A stretch of DNA of 64,000 nt from assembly GCA_029573725.1 (NCBI GenBank), contig JAKQDQ010000178.1:273174-337173 (forward strand), in the 5' to 3' direction. The number at the start of each line of letters is the position of its first letter. The first letter of the stretch is position 1. The notes beneath the pieces were generated by a model, which saw nothing but the letters and a program-made list of their open reading frames with translations, ran no database searches and was not told the DNA's origin. A program made the position numbers and the translations under genes. Shown here piece after piece: positions 17,422-25,966 of this stretch. The stretch comes from Verrucomicrobiota bacterium. GTDB lineage: Bacteria > Verrucomicrobiota > Verrucomicrobiia > Limisphaerales > JADLHS01.

Positions 17422-18393
17422 TTAGATGATGGTGGCCGTTTCGCCAATCTGCGTTAGGGCCAGCCGATCGCGTTCCTGTGCGATGGCCTTCTGAAAGCGT
17501 TCCAGCGGTTCGTTCATCGGTTCGTCGCTGAGTTTGAACGTGGAGTGGTGCATGGGTGCGACGAGTTCTGCGCCCGCCATGTCGGCCATCTGCAGGGCCT
17601 CCTCGGGGGTGCAGTGATTGCGGATCCAGGGATCATAGGCGCCGATCGGCATCAGCGCGGCGGCATAAGTTGCATGGGGCGAACGCAGGTTGCGAAAGAG
17701 CGGCGTCAGCGCGGTATCCCCGCCGAAAATCATGGCGCGCCCTTCGCGGCGCAGCACGTATCCGTTGTAACCGCGCGGCTTGTCGCCGGGCCAGCGTTCC
17801 CCCCAGTGTTTGACTTCGAAGGCTTCAATGCGTAATTCGCCGCGCGGGGTTTGCAGGGTGGAGGCGTCCCCCCAACCCAGCTCAGTCACCCGGGCAAAAC
17901 CCAGGGGGCGCACAAGGTCTGCTGTTTCCCGGGCAGTGACGATGGGATGCGTGCGTTTGAATTTGGCCAGCGAGGGCAGGTCCAGGTGGTCCATGTGCGC
18001 GTGCGAGAGCAACAGCAAATCAATCGGCGGCAACCGGGTCAACTGGAGCGCCGGCGCATAATAACGCTTGGGGCCGAGCGTGCCGAGGCCCAGGTTGAAG
18101 CCGACCCGGGGGCTGAACACCGGATCGGTAAGGATGTGTACGCCGTAGAAATTGATCAGGAGGGTGGCGTGTCCGAGCCAGGCAAAGGTGATGCGCTGGT
18201 CATCCCAACGTTCAGGCGTCGGCACCACGGGCGGCGGCGCCGGCGCGCGCAGGGTGTCCCCGGCCAGCTGCCGCGCCAGTCGCGCCAGCCGGGATTGCGA
18301 CAATCCCATCCAGGCGGCCCCGGCGGCGGCGAACACGCCGGCCGCCGCGCCACTTACTTTCAAGAACTTTCGCCGCGTGGAATTCACCGCCAC
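17422..18393 (-). CDS. Tat-exported metallo-beta-lactamase-fold hydrolase (NAPE-PLD/UlaG-like)
   Basis: A 323-residue predicted zinc hydrolase. The N-terminus STRRKFLKVSGAAAGVFAAAG is a twin-arginine signal, implying export of the folded, metal-loaded protein. Metal ligands appear in LLLSHAHMDHLDLPS (HxHxDH). AWLGHATLLINFYG, LTDPVF, IFGGDTALTP and a late MHHSTF supply the remaining pattern of the beta-lactamase_2 branch that includes N-acylphosphatidylethanolamine phospholipase D. The start is GTG 18393. The substrate is unknown. It is convergent with the polymerase fusion and separate from the yqgE gene by about 100 bases. Confidence 0.8.
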   Translation of the reverse strand: MAVNSTRRKFLKVSGAAAGVFAAAGAAWMGLSQSRLARLARQLAGDTLRAPAPPPVVPTPERWDDQRITFAWLGHATLLINFYGVHILTDPVFSPRVGFNLGLGTLGPKRYYAPALQLTRLPPIDLLLLSHAHMDHLDLPSLAKFKRTHPIVTARETADLVRPLGFARVTELGWGDASTLQTPRGELRIEAFEVKHWGERWPGDKPRGYNGYVLRREGRAMIFGGDTALTPLFRNLRSPHATYAAALMPIGAYDPWIRNHCTPEEALQMADMAGAELVAPMHHSTFKLSDEPMNEPLERFQKAIAQERDRLALTQIGETATII

Positions 18394-18491
18394 AGGAGAA
18401 CAAAGTAACCACCGGTCAAGAGCGCGGCAACCGCCTCCGCGCCGCGGGTCAATGATGGAGCGAACATGATGATTGGTTCAACCTCCGGGCG

Positions 18492-19055
18492 TTAATTCCA
18501 CGACAAATCCTCGGGCGATTGCGCGAGGATTTGATTGCGCCAACCGCCTTTGTGGCGCAGGACGGTTGGCCACAGGTTTTCGGGAGCCACATCAAAAATC
18601 AGTTCCAGGGATGCCGGATGCGTCAGCCAGACCTTGCGCTGCATTTCGCTTTCGAGCTGGCCGGGACTCCAGCCGGCGTAGCCGGCAAAGATTTTGACTT
18701 TTTTCGATGGCGAAAAGGATTCTCCCAGCGCCCGCAAATCGTCCGCCGAATGACCGAGCCCCAGGTTGGGCAGGATGGTGGCGTCCGGCAGCAGCTTGTC
18801 CGTGTGCAAAAAGCTGAGGGCGCTCGGTTGCACGGGGCCCCCAATGAAAAGTTGTTGTTCGCGAAACACTTCAGGGAGGTCCACCAAAATCAAATCGTCC
18901 GCCCGGCTGCCGCTGCTCCGGTTCAGCACGAGACCGAACGCGCCTTCGGCATCGTGCTGGCAGATCAGCAGGACAGTGCGTTGAAAAAACGAGCCGCGCA
19001 GTTCGCCGCGGTCCAGCAACAGCTGGCCTTTAAGGTACTGGGAGGGTGCTGCCAT
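18492..19055 (-). CDS. YqgE/AlgH family protein (UPF0301)
   Basis: A 187-residue protein of the YqgE fold. Visible family features are YLKGQLLLD, FFQRTVLLICQHDAEGAFG, LVLNRSSG, LFIGGPVQPSALSFLH, KIFAGYAGWSPGQLE and the ending between LPT/IFDVAPENLW and LSWN. The biochemical role is not established for the family; some members affect alginate or other envelope traits. ATG 19055 fits the usual N-terminus; an in-frame ATG six codons upstream is possible. The 5' end nearly abuts the divergent lipoprotein gene. Confidence 0.85.
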   Translation of the reverse strand: MAAPSQYLKGQLLLDRGELRGSFFQRTVLLICQHDAEGAFGLVLNRSSGSRADDLILVDLPEVFREQQLFIGGPVQPSALSFLHTDKLLPDATILPNLGLGHSADDLRALGESFSPSKKVKIFAGYAGWSPGQLESEMQRKVWLTHPASLELIFDVAPENLWPTVLRHKGGWRNQILAQSPEDLSWN

Positions 19056-19116
19056 GTGCCGTGAGTGCAGCATGCCTCAAGCTTGCCGTCCTGACAAACT
19101 CGAATACAGTGAAGCC

Positions 19117-19239
19117 ATGAAAAAATTCGGCTTCTGGTTGACGCTGGTCATCTTGGGGCTCGCCCTGACCGGTTGCCAGTCACAGCATTCCGGCAGTCGC
19201 GAATACATTCCGGGCAAGGGCTGGATGCACAATGATTGA
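19117..19239 (+). CDS. Very small predicted lipoprotein (40 residues)
   Basis: A 40-residue product with a compact signal peptide: MKKFGFWLTLVILGLALTGC, in which LTGC is a good lipobox with Cys20. The mature part is only about 21 residues (QSQHSGSREYIPGKGWMHND). The charged start, hydrophobic core and lipobox are too regular to be accidental. It is divergent from yqgE and overlaps no other gene. Function is unknown. It may resemble entericidin-like or other tiny lipoproteins in size only. Confidence 0.6.
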   Translation: MKKFGFWLTLVILGLALTGCQSQHSGSREYIPGKGWMHND

Positions 19240-19265
19240 GGTCCGGGGGCGGCGGCGGCCCTGGT

Positions 19266-19976
19266 TCAGGGATGGAAATAGCCCAGCTCCCGCAGCGAGG
19301 CATAATCCCTGGCCCGGCCGGCAGTGGCCCGGCCAAGAATGATGTGATCCAGTACTTCAATCTTCAGTAATTGTCCGGCCCGGATCAGGTCGCGGGTCAC
19401 CTTGAGATCGGCCTCGCTGGGCGAGGGGTCGCCGCTCGGATGATTGTGTACGAGAACAATCGCGGCCGCATTGGCCGAGATGGCGGCACGAAACACCTCG
19501 CGCGCATGCACCAGCAGCGTATCCAGCGTGCCCTCGGAAACTTCTTCAAGCCGGATCAGCCGGCGCCGCGTGTTCAACAGCAGCACCTGCAATGTTTCCA
19601 CCTCCTTGCCGAGATTTTGGGCGCGGAGCAGCTGCACGATGCTTTCGGGATTGTCCAGCACCGGAGATTCCATTTGGAGTTCCTGCGCCATTTTGTGCGC
19701 CAGCGCGAACGCGGCGACCAGGGTCACGGCCTTGTCCCGGCCGACGCCTTTCGTCTGGCGCAACTGATCCACGGAGGCGGCGGCCAGCGCCTGGAGGGAG
19801 CTGAAACGTGCCAGCAACTGCTGGCCGATCGCGACCGCGTTGTGGCCCTTGCAACCCGTGCGCAACAGAATCGCCACCAGCTCGGCATGGCTCAGGGCCG
19901 CGGCGCCGTGCGCCAGCAGCCGTTCGCGCGGCCGCTCGCCGGCCGGCTGATCTTTGATTTTGAGCGAGGTGGACAT
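19266..19976 (-). CDS. radC: RadC-family JAB/MPN metalloprotein
   Basis: A 236-residue RadC homologue. The N-terminal domain contains PRERLLAHGAAALSHAELVAILLRTG and a helix-hairpin-helix (QTKGVGRDKA). The C-terminal JAB domain has the JAMM zinc signature HNHPSGDPSPSEAD, plus LLLNTRRRLI and EVLDHIILG. Despite the historic name, a repair function is not proven. Many copies travel with mobile elements, but this one has normal length and composition for the region. Confidence 0.93.
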   Translation of the reverse strand: MSTSLKIKDQPAGERPRERLLAHGAAALSHAELVAILLRTGCKGHNAVAIGQQLLARFSSLQALAAASVDQLRQTKGVGRDKAVTLVAAFALAHKMAQELQMESPVLDNPESIVQLLRAQNLGKEVETLQVLLLNTRRRLIRLEEVSEGTLDTLLVHAREVFRAAISANAAAIVLVHNHPSGDPSPSEADLKVTRDLIRAGQLLKIEVLDHIILGRATAGRARDYASLRELGYFHP

Positions 19977-20150
19977 GGGAAATTTCTACGCCGCCGCCGG
20001 CAGAAACACACGAAGATTTTTCGCTGCCGGCGTCCCGGGCCGACAGGCCGGGTGGAACCCGGGCCGGCACCCAACCCGGGCACCAACAATGCGACCCGGG
20101 CCGCGTCATTCTGTTCTTGCCGTGACGCCATTCCCGCAGATGCTGGGGCC

Positions 20151-20768
20151 ATGCTCAAATGGCTCGACAAACTTTTCGCGAGGAGCGCCGGGGCGACCAC
20201 GGAGATTTCTGCGACCCGGGTTTGCCCCGAGTGCGGTTCGCGACTGATCGGTGAACCCGCCGCCCCCGATGCAGCGGCGGGCGGGAGCTGTCCGAATCCG
20301 GATTGTCCGCCGCGGGTGCGGCAGCGGGTGATCCTCTGGGCGTCCAAGGACGCGATGGATATTTCCAACGACACGGCGTTGCTGGAACAGCTCGTCCGGC
20401 GTGGTCTGGTATTGGACGTGGCCGAATTTTACCGGCTCAAAGTGAAAGAACTCGCGGCTCTTGACGGAATGGACCCGGACCGTGCCAAAGTGTTTTGGGA
20501 TGCGATTCATGCCAGCAAGTCGCGAGGATTGTTTTGTGTGTTGTTTGGTTTGGGCATCCCACAAATCGGTTCTGGAGAAGCGGAAATTCTCGCCGGTCAT
20601 TTCGCTTCGCTGGAAGCGTTGTTCGCTGCGGACTTTCAACAGTTATCGCGACTGACCGGAGTCTCGGAAGCGATGGCGCGCTGTGTGGTGCGCTGGGCCG
20701 ATGACCCGGTGAATCGGAAACTGGTGCGTCGGTTGCGTCGTGCCGGCGTGAAACTGGAACGCGACTGA
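20151..20768 (+). CDS. Stand-alone C-terminal half of NAD-dependent DNA ligase
   Basis: A 205-residue protein that matches only the zinc-finger and helix-hairpin-helix part of LigA. Cys25, Cys28, Cys47 and Cys52 (CPECGSRL ... CPNPDCP) form the four-cysteine finger. ASKDAMDI, EQLVRRGLV, VAEFYRLKVKELAALDGM, FGLGIPQIGSGEAEILAGHF and LTGVSEAMARCVVRW then follow LigA order to the end of the HhH domain. The adenylation domain with the KxDG lysine, the OB fold and the BRCT domain are all absent, so it cannot ligate by itself. The start ATG 20151 leaves a new basic N-terminus (MLKWLDKLFARS). DNA binding or regulation of ligase is conceivable; no partner is evident. Confidence 0.82.
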   Translation: MLKWLDKLFARSAGATTEISATRVCPECGSRLIGEPAAPDAAAGGSCPNPDCPPRVRQRVILWASKDAMDISNDTALLEQLVRRGLVLDVAEFYRLKVKELAALDGMDPDRAKVFWDAIHASKSRGLFCVLFGLGIPQIGSGEAEILAGHFASLEALFAADFQQLSRLTGVSEAMARCVVRWADDPVNRKLVRRLRRAGVKLERD

Positions 20769-20965
20769 GTCTCGCATCGCCTGCGCATAATTTGCACGGC
20801 GGAATGGGCGGCTGCGCAACGCATGCGCGATCCAGTGCCCGTTTCCTTTGAATTCATTGAGATTTTTGCCGTGGCACGAACTTTGCAATGGCGCGATTCA
20901 GGGCGAAGTCATGGGTGTGACTTTGCGAATGTTCGGATTAAACAAATCACTGCAGGAGAGTAGAT

Positions 20966-21505
20966 ATGAAATTAAATCAAGCACTGAAGGTACTCAGCCT
21001 CACCGCCATTCTGGCGTTGGGCGCGCAAACCGTCATGGCGCAGGACGGCGGCAATCGCCCCCGCCGCAACCGTGACGGACAGGATAATAATCAACGGGGC
21101 GAATGGCAGGGACGCCGCGGCAACTTCGATCCGGCGGAAATGCGCCAGCGCATGTTGGAGCGGACGCGCGAGGAACTGGAAATCACCGATGATACGGAAT
21201 GGAAAGCGATCGAGCCCTTGATCACCAAGGTTGGCGAAGCCCGGATGGCCATTGGCTTCGGCCGGTTCGGCGGCCGCGGCGGGCCCGGGGGGCCCGGCGG
21301 GTTTGGGGCGAACAATCCTGCGGCCGAAACATTGCAGAAAGTGATTGATGCCAAGGCGTCCAACAAGGAGACTAAAGCGGCGCTGGCGAAATATGTGGCG
21401 GATCGCAAAGCCAGGCAGGCCAGGTTGGAACAGGCGCAGGAGGATTTGCGCAAGGTGCTGACCCCGCGCCAGGAAGCCATCGCCACGTTGCGCGGATTGC
21501 TCTAA
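20966..21505 (+). CDS. Secreted Spy/LTxxQ-like small basic protein
   Basis: A 179-residue exported protein. The signal peptide ends VMAQDG (about residue 27) and is followed by a Gly/Arg/Asn-rich low-complexity stretch. A helical domain then contains EMRQRMLERTREELEITDDTEW, a Gly-rich insert (about 110-127) and a basic coiled region ending LRKVLTPRQEAIATLRGLL. The TPRQ motif and alternating charged helices recall Spy/CpxP-like periplasmic chaperones, but similarity is weak. A good ribosome site (GGAGAG, about 8 bases before ATG) supports the start. It precedes the secretion cluster by 38 bases and may be cotranscribed. Confidence 0.6.
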   Translation: MKLNQALKVLSLTAILALGAQTVMAQDGGNRPRRNRDGQDNNQRGEWQGRRGNFDPAEMRQRMLERTREELEITDDTEWKAIEPLITKVGEARMAIGFGRFGGRGGPGGPGGFGANNPAAETLQKVIDAKASNKETKAALAKYVADRKARQARLEQAQEDLRKVLTPRQEAIATLRGLL

Positions 21506-21543
21506 TTCCGCGCGCGCGCACCCAAGCTGCTGGCATCGACTCC

Positions 21544-23283
21544 ATGGAAACCACGCAACCTTCATCCGAGCTGCTGGACCGCATGATGGCGGCCCGGCAG
21601 CTTTCCGCCGTGGATGCGGCGGGACTGACGCGACAGAGGGAAATCCCGCTGCAGCGCGAGGAGGACGTCCTGCGCTGGCTGGCGGGCGAGTACGATCTGG
21701 CCTACACCGCGTTGGATGACGTGGAGCCCGATCGCCAGCTGCTTTCCCTGTTTCCCGCGCGAATTCTGCTCAAGGAGGAACTGCTGCCGCTCCGCCGTGT
21801 GAACGGAACGGTGGAAATCGCCACCAGCCGCCTGTTTGCCACACAGGGATTGGACACGCTGAAAACATTGACCGGCCTGAACCTGCGGCCGGTGTTGACT
21901 CCGACGGAAGCGTTGCGGCGCGAATTGAAGAAGCGGTTGGGTGTGGGCGCGGACACCATGGGCGAACTGGCCGAGGATGCCGCGTTGCAGGTGGTGGATG
22001 AAAATCAGGAGGACAACGACCTCGACGTGGATGCCGAGGACGCCTCGATCATCCGCTTTGTCAATCAAGTCCTCCGGGATGCGATCGAACTGCGCGCGTC
22101 GGACATCCACCTTGAGCCCTTCGAGCATGAATTCCACATTCGCTACCGTGTGGACGGGGTGTTGCAGAGCATTCCGGTGCCGGCACAGATCAAGCGTTTT
22201 CAGCCGGCCATCGTTTCGCGTCTGAAAATTCTGAGCCATTTGAACATTGCCGAAAAGCGGTTGCCCCAGGATGGCCGCATCAAAATTCGATTGGATGAGC
22301 ACGAGGTGGACATCCGCGTGTCGGTGATTCCGATGTTGCACGGGGAAGCCGTGGTGCTGCGGTTGTTGCGGCAGAACGCGACGTTGTTGGGGATGGCCGA
22401 ACTGGGGATGGATGCGCGCGAGCTGGGCGCGTTCAAGCGGGTGCTGGCCCTGCCCCACGGGATCATTCTGGTGACCGGCCCCACGGGAAGCGGCAAAACC
22501 ACGACGCTGTATACCGCGTTGAATGAGATCAACGATCAGGTCCGCAAGATCATCACCATTGAGGACCCGATTGAATATCAGCTCAACGGCATCAATCAAA
22601 TCCAGGTCTCGGAGAAGGCCGGGCTGACCTTCGCCCGTGGGCTGCGCTCGATCTTGCGGCACGATCCCGATGTGATTCTGGTGGGGGAAATTCGTGATCG
22701 CGAGACGGCGCAGATTGCCGTGCAGGCGTCACTGACCGGCCATCTGGTTTTTTCCACGTTGCACACCAACGACGCGCCCGGTGCGGTGACGCGCTTGATT
22801 GACATGGGCGTCGAGCCGTATCTCGTGGCGTCTTCGCTCGAAGCGGTGCTGGCGCAGCGCCTCGTGCGGGTGCTGTGCCGCCATTGCAAGCAACCCGATG
22901 CTTCGCCCACCACCGCGGCGCTCAAGGCGCAAGTCGGGATCCCCGCAGGGGAAACCCTCTATCGTGCGGTTGGCTGTCGCGAGTGCCGGCAGACTGGATA
23001 CCACGGGCGGCACGCCATTTTTGAATGGATGGATGTGGACAATGACCTGCGCGAAGTGGTGCTGAAAAATGCCTCCTCCGGAGAAATCGCCACACAGGCG
23101 CGGCGCGCGGGCTTGCGCACGTTGAACGAGGACGGCTGGCGGCTGGTCCGCCAGGGGGTCACCACGCCCGAGGAAGTGTTGCGCGTGGCCAAGGATCAGA
23201 CCGTCAATCACCTGGGGCCCGAAGCCGCGCCAAAACCGGCCATCGCAGTGCAGGCGCCGCGAAGAAATCATGCCGTTGTTTAA
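21544..23283 (+). CDS. gspE: Type II secretion ATPase GspE/PilB family
   Basis: A 579-residue hexameric ATPase that powers pseudopilus assembly. The N-terminal MshEN-like region spans about residues 10-135. Walker A is GPTGSGKTTTLY near residue 313. The Asp box (ITIEDPIEYQL), Walker B (LRHDPDVILVGEIRDRETA) and His box (TGHLVFSTLHTNDAPGA) follow. The zinc tetracysteine (CRHCKQ ... CRECRQTGY) is present, as in GspE and PilB. Its 3' end overlaps gspF by 14 bases, so translation is coupled. The neighbours gspF-G-H-I-J-K identify a type II secretion or related system rather than a pilus. Confidence 0.93.
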   Translation: METTQPSSELLDRMMAARQLSAVDAAGLTRQREIPLQREEDVLRWLAGEYDLAYTALDDVEPDRQLLSLFPARILLKEELLPLRRVNGTVEIATSRLFATQGLDTLKTLTGLNLRPVLTPTEALRRELKKRLGVGADTMGELAEDAALQVVDENQEDNDLDVDAEDASIIRFVNQVLRDAIELRASDIHLEPFEHEFHIRYRVDGVLQSIPVPAQIKRFQPAIVSRLKILSHLNIAEKRLPQDGRIKIRLDEHEVDIRVSVIPMLHGEAVVLRLLRQNATLLGMAELGMDARELGAFKRVLALPHGIILVTGPTGSGKTTTLYTALNEINDQVRKIITIEDPIEYQLNGINQIQVSEKAGLTFARGLRSILRHDPDVILVGEIRDRETAQIAVQASLTGHLVFSTLHTNDAPGAVTRLIDMGVEPYLVASSLEAVLAQRLVRVLCRHCKQPDASPTTAALKAQVGIPAGETLYRAVGCRECRQTGYHGRHAIFEWMDVDNDLREVVLKNASSGEIATQARRAGLRTLNEDGWRLVRQGVTTPEEVLRVAKDQTVNHLGPEAAPKPAIAVQAPRRNHAVV

Positions 23284-24526
23284 TTACAAGGCGATTCAGG
23301 GAAACGGCGCGGTGGCGCAGGGCCAGCTTGAAGCCGCCGGTCGGGCCGAGGCGTTTCGCCAAATGGAGGGATTGGGTCTGCGCCCCATATCCCTCGCGGA
23401 ACTGAGCCCCGGTGCCGTCGCCCGCAAGCGCCCCGCGCCCGAAGGGGGGCGCACCTGGCGGCGTTTCCTGATGCGGCTGGGCCGCGACAAGGTTGCGGCA
23501 CGGGATCTGGAGAATTTTACGCGTCTGCTCTCGAGTCTGCTGGCCGCCGGCGTGCCGCTGAGCCGGGCTCTGGTGATTTTATACAAGGAGGCCTCCTCGC
23601 CGGCTGCCGCCGCCCAGTGGAAGGAGATCCACGATCTGGTGGTGGACGGCCTGTCGCTGGCGGAAGCCATGGCGCGGGCGCCGGAAACCTTTCCGCGCGT
23701 GTATATCGCCATGGTGCAGGCGGGTGAGACGGGTGGTTTCCTGGACCTGGTGCTGGCGCAGATTGCCGATTTTCAGGCGCGTGAAAAGGAGCTGCGCGGC
23801 AAGGTGCTGACCGCCATGCTGTATCCGGCGGTGCTGTTCGTGCTGGCCATCGCCGTCGTGATTTTCCTGCTGGTGTTTTTCATTCCCAAGTTTCAGGCCA
23901 TGTTTTCCTCCTCGGGCAACACCCTGCCGGCATTGACCGAAATGATCATCGCCTTGAGTCATGGTTTGCGCGCGTACGGGCTGATTCTGTTGATTGGCCT
24001 GGCGGGATTGGGCTATTCGCTGCGCACCTGGGCGACTTCGGAAGGTGGAAGACGGACCTGGGAGGGGTTCATTCTGCGGGCGCCCGTCGTGGGGCCACTG
24101 GTGGCGCAGTTTGCCATGGCGCGCTTTTGCCGGATGTTGGGCACGTTGCTCGGCGCGGGGGTGAACCTGGTGCAGGCGTTGAACGTCGCCCGCAAATCCA
24201 TCGGCAACCAGATTCTCGTGGATGCGGTGGCCGACTCGATCACGCGCGTTTCGGAAGGTGGTCAGTTGGGTCAAAGTCTGGCTAACTGCCGCGCGTTGTT
24301 TTCCGGGTCCACGTTGGAAATGATTTCCGTGGCGGAAGAAAGCGGGCGGCTTGACACCGAACTGGTGCGCATCGCCACCGTCACGGAGGGTGACCTGGAT
24401 CGAAATTTGAAAACCGGCGTGGCCTTGTTGGAGCCGTTGATGTTGTTTTTGATCGCCGGGTTCATCGGGACCATTTTCATCGGCATGGTCCTGCCCATTT
24501 TCACCATGCAACAAAACATCAAATAA
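23270..24526 (+). CDS. gspF: Type II secretion inner-membrane platform protein GspF
   Basis: A 418-residue polytopic protein of the GspF/PilC family. It has two repeated cytoplasmic T2SSF domains, one including ENFTRLLSSLLAAGVPLSRAL and the other FCRMLGTLLGAGVNLVQALNVARK. Hydrophobic segments lie at about residues 180-205, 235-255 and 385-410. The N-terminus MPLFNYKAIQGNGAVAQGQLEAAGRAEAF is typical. It anchors GspE and the pseudopilus assembly machinery. The ATG lies within the gspE 3' end. Confidence 0.92.
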   Translation: MPLFNYKAIQGNGAVAQGQLEAAGRAEAFRQMEGLGLRPISLAELSPGAVARKRPAPEGGRTWRRFLMRLGRDKVAARDLENFTRLLSSLLAAGVPLSRALVILYKEASSPAAAAQWKEIHDLVVDGLSLAEAMARAPETFPRVYIAMVQAGETGGFLDLVLAQIADFQAREKELRGKVLTAMLYPAVLFVLAIAVVIFLLVFFIPKFQAMFSSSGNTLPALTEMIIALSHGLRAYGLILLIGLAGLGYSLRTWATSEGGRRTWEGFILRAPVVGPLVAQFAMARFCRMLGTLLGAGVNLVQALNVARKSIGNQILVDAVADSITRVSEGGQLGQSLANCRALFSGSTLEMISVAEESGRLDTELVRIATVTEGDLDRNLKTGVALLEPLMLFLIAGFIGTIFIGMVLPIFTMQQNIK

Positions 24527-24545
24527 ACGTCAACCTCTGGCCCTT

Positions 24546-24989
24546 ATGAAACTGAACATAATCCGATCCCCCCGCCGCTCTGCGGCTGGTGGTTTTACTT
24601 TGGTGGAAATGCTGCTCGTGCTGGTCATTCTGGCCACGCTGGCCGCCATCGTTTATCCGAAACTGGCCGGACGCAGTGAGCAGGCCCGCGTGACGGCCGC
24701 CCAGACCCAGATCTCTTCGTTCTCGACGGCACTGGACGCCTTCGAGGTGGACAACGGCTATTATCCGCGCGGAAAGAGCGGATTGCAGGAGCTGGTGCAA
24801 CAACCGCGCGACGCGCAAAACTGGCGCGGTCCCTATCTGAAGGAAATACCGAAGGACCCGTGGGGCAATGAATACATTTATGAATGTCCCGGCCGCGTCA
24901 ACGGCACATCCTACGACCTGACTTCCGCCGGACCGGATGGCAAGGCTGGCAGCGAAGACGACATTTCCAACACCGGCGGCAAGAAATAG
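24546..24989 (+). CDS. gspG: Major pseudopilin GspG
   Basis: A 147-residue major pseudopilin. The prepilin peptidase site is Gly before FTLVEMLLVLVILATLAAI (mature Phe1, Glu5). The body holds the GspG-specific calcium-loop region: NGYYPRGKSGLQELVQQP, WRGPYLKEIPKDPWGNEY, SYDLTSAGPDGKAGSEDDI. It polymerises into the periplasmic pseudopilus after cleavage by a prepilin peptidase not encoded in this window. It follows gspF by 19 bases and is in frame for cotranslation with gspH. Confidence 0.95.
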   Translation: MKLNIIRSPRRSAAGGFTLVEMLLVLVILATLAAIVYPKLAGRSEQARVTAAQTQISSFSTALDAFEVDNGYYPRGKSGLQELVQQPRDAQNWRGPYLKEIPKDPWGNEYIYECPGRVNGTSYDLTSAGPDGKAGSEDDISNTGGKK

Positions 24990-25002
24990 CGGAGCCTCCA
25001 CC

Positions 25003-25605
25003 ATGCGTCCCGGCAGTCAGTCACCATCAGCATCACCATCCAGCCGGCGGGCCTTTACGCTGGTGGAGTTGATTGCCGTGATGGCGCTGCTGGTGACGGT
25101 GATCGCGATTGCCTCGCCCTCGTTGGCGGGATTTTTCCGCGGGCGCGCCCTGGATGCGGAAGCACGACGGTTACTGGCTTTGACCCGTCAGGGCCAGAGT
25201 CGGGCGATTGCCGAAGGGCTGCCCACGATTTTATGGCTGGACCTGAATCAACGCACCTACGGTTTGGAAACGGATTCCAGTTTTGTGGATAATGATCCGC
25301 AAGCGGTGGAATACACGCTGGATGACAGCCTGACACTGGACCTGGGCGTGACCGACACTGCGCTCCAGACCTTCATTACCGGCAACACGTTGTTCGACAA
25401 TGACGCCGCCGCCGGAAACAGCCGGCATGCCTCGCTGCCGAACATCCGTTTCGAGGCGGACGGCAGCCTTGGCGGCGGCAGCCGGGAGAACCTGCGGCTC
25501 ACCGATCGCGACGGCAACTCGCTCTGGGTGGGACTGGCCGCCAATCGTTTGAATTATGAAATTCGCAACCAAGCAGCGTCCCGCACAACGATCCGGCGGC
25601 GTTAA
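25003..25605 (+). CDS. gspH: Minor pseudopilin GspH
   Basis: A 200-residue protein with a class III signal: RRAFTLVELIAVMALLVTVIAIASPSLAGFF. The body has the GspH pattern (LDAEARRLLALTRQGQSRAIAEG, then TILWLDLNQRTYGL) and long loops. Start ATG 25003 is preceded by GGAG at about 10 bases. It overlaps gspI by 50 bases, an unusually long overlap for this operon. By homology it sits at or near the pseudopilus tip. Confidence 0.85.
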   Translation: MRPGSQSPSASPSSRRAFTLVELIAVMALLVTVIAIASPSLAGFFRGRALDAEARRLLALTRQGQSRAIAEGLPTILWLDLNQRTYGLETDSSFVDNDPQAVEYTLDDSLTLDLGVTDTALQTFITGNTLFDNDAAAGNSRHASLPNIRFEADGSLGGGSRENLRLTDRDGNSLWVGLAANRLNYEIRNQAASRTTIRRR

Positions 25606-25966
25606 TGCCTTTACGCTCGCCGAGGTGTTGGCGGCGCTCGTGTTTATGGCGATCGTCATTCCGGTCGCGTTGCAGGGGCTGCGCATTGCCGGTCGGGCCG
25701 GCGAAGTCGCCGGGCGCAAGCGGGAAGCCGCGCGGGTGGCGGAACGCATTTTGAATGAGAACATTATTTTGACGAATTGGAATCGCACCGCCCTGAACGG
25801 CACGGTGCAGGAGGCGGATCGGAACTATAACTGGACACTGCGAACTGAAACGTGGACCGAAACTACGACCCGGTCCGCCATGCAATTGCTGACGGTGTCA
25901 GTCGAGTACCCGGTTCAAGGCGATAAATACACCGTGGAATTAAGCACTTTAGCCGCGCCCAATTGA
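25556..25966 (+). CDS. gspI: Minor pseudopilin GspI
   Basis: A 136-residue pseudopilin. The signal GGVNAFTLAEVLAALVFMAIVIPVALQGLRIA has Ala at -1 in place of the usual Gly before Phe, a substitution tolerated by some prepilin peptidases. The rest is short, with ARVAERILNEN and a C-terminal beta region (LLTVSVEYPVQGDKYTVEL) matching GspI. Its start lies within gspH and its stop overlaps the gspJ start (TGATG), consistent with coupled translation. Confidence 0.82.
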   Translation: MKFATKQRPAQRSGGVNAFTLAEVLAALVFMAIVIPVALQGLRIAGRAGEVAGRKREAARVAERILNENIILTNWNRTALNGTVQEADRNYNWTLRTETWTETTTRSAMQLLTVSVEYPVQGDKYTVELSTLAAPN

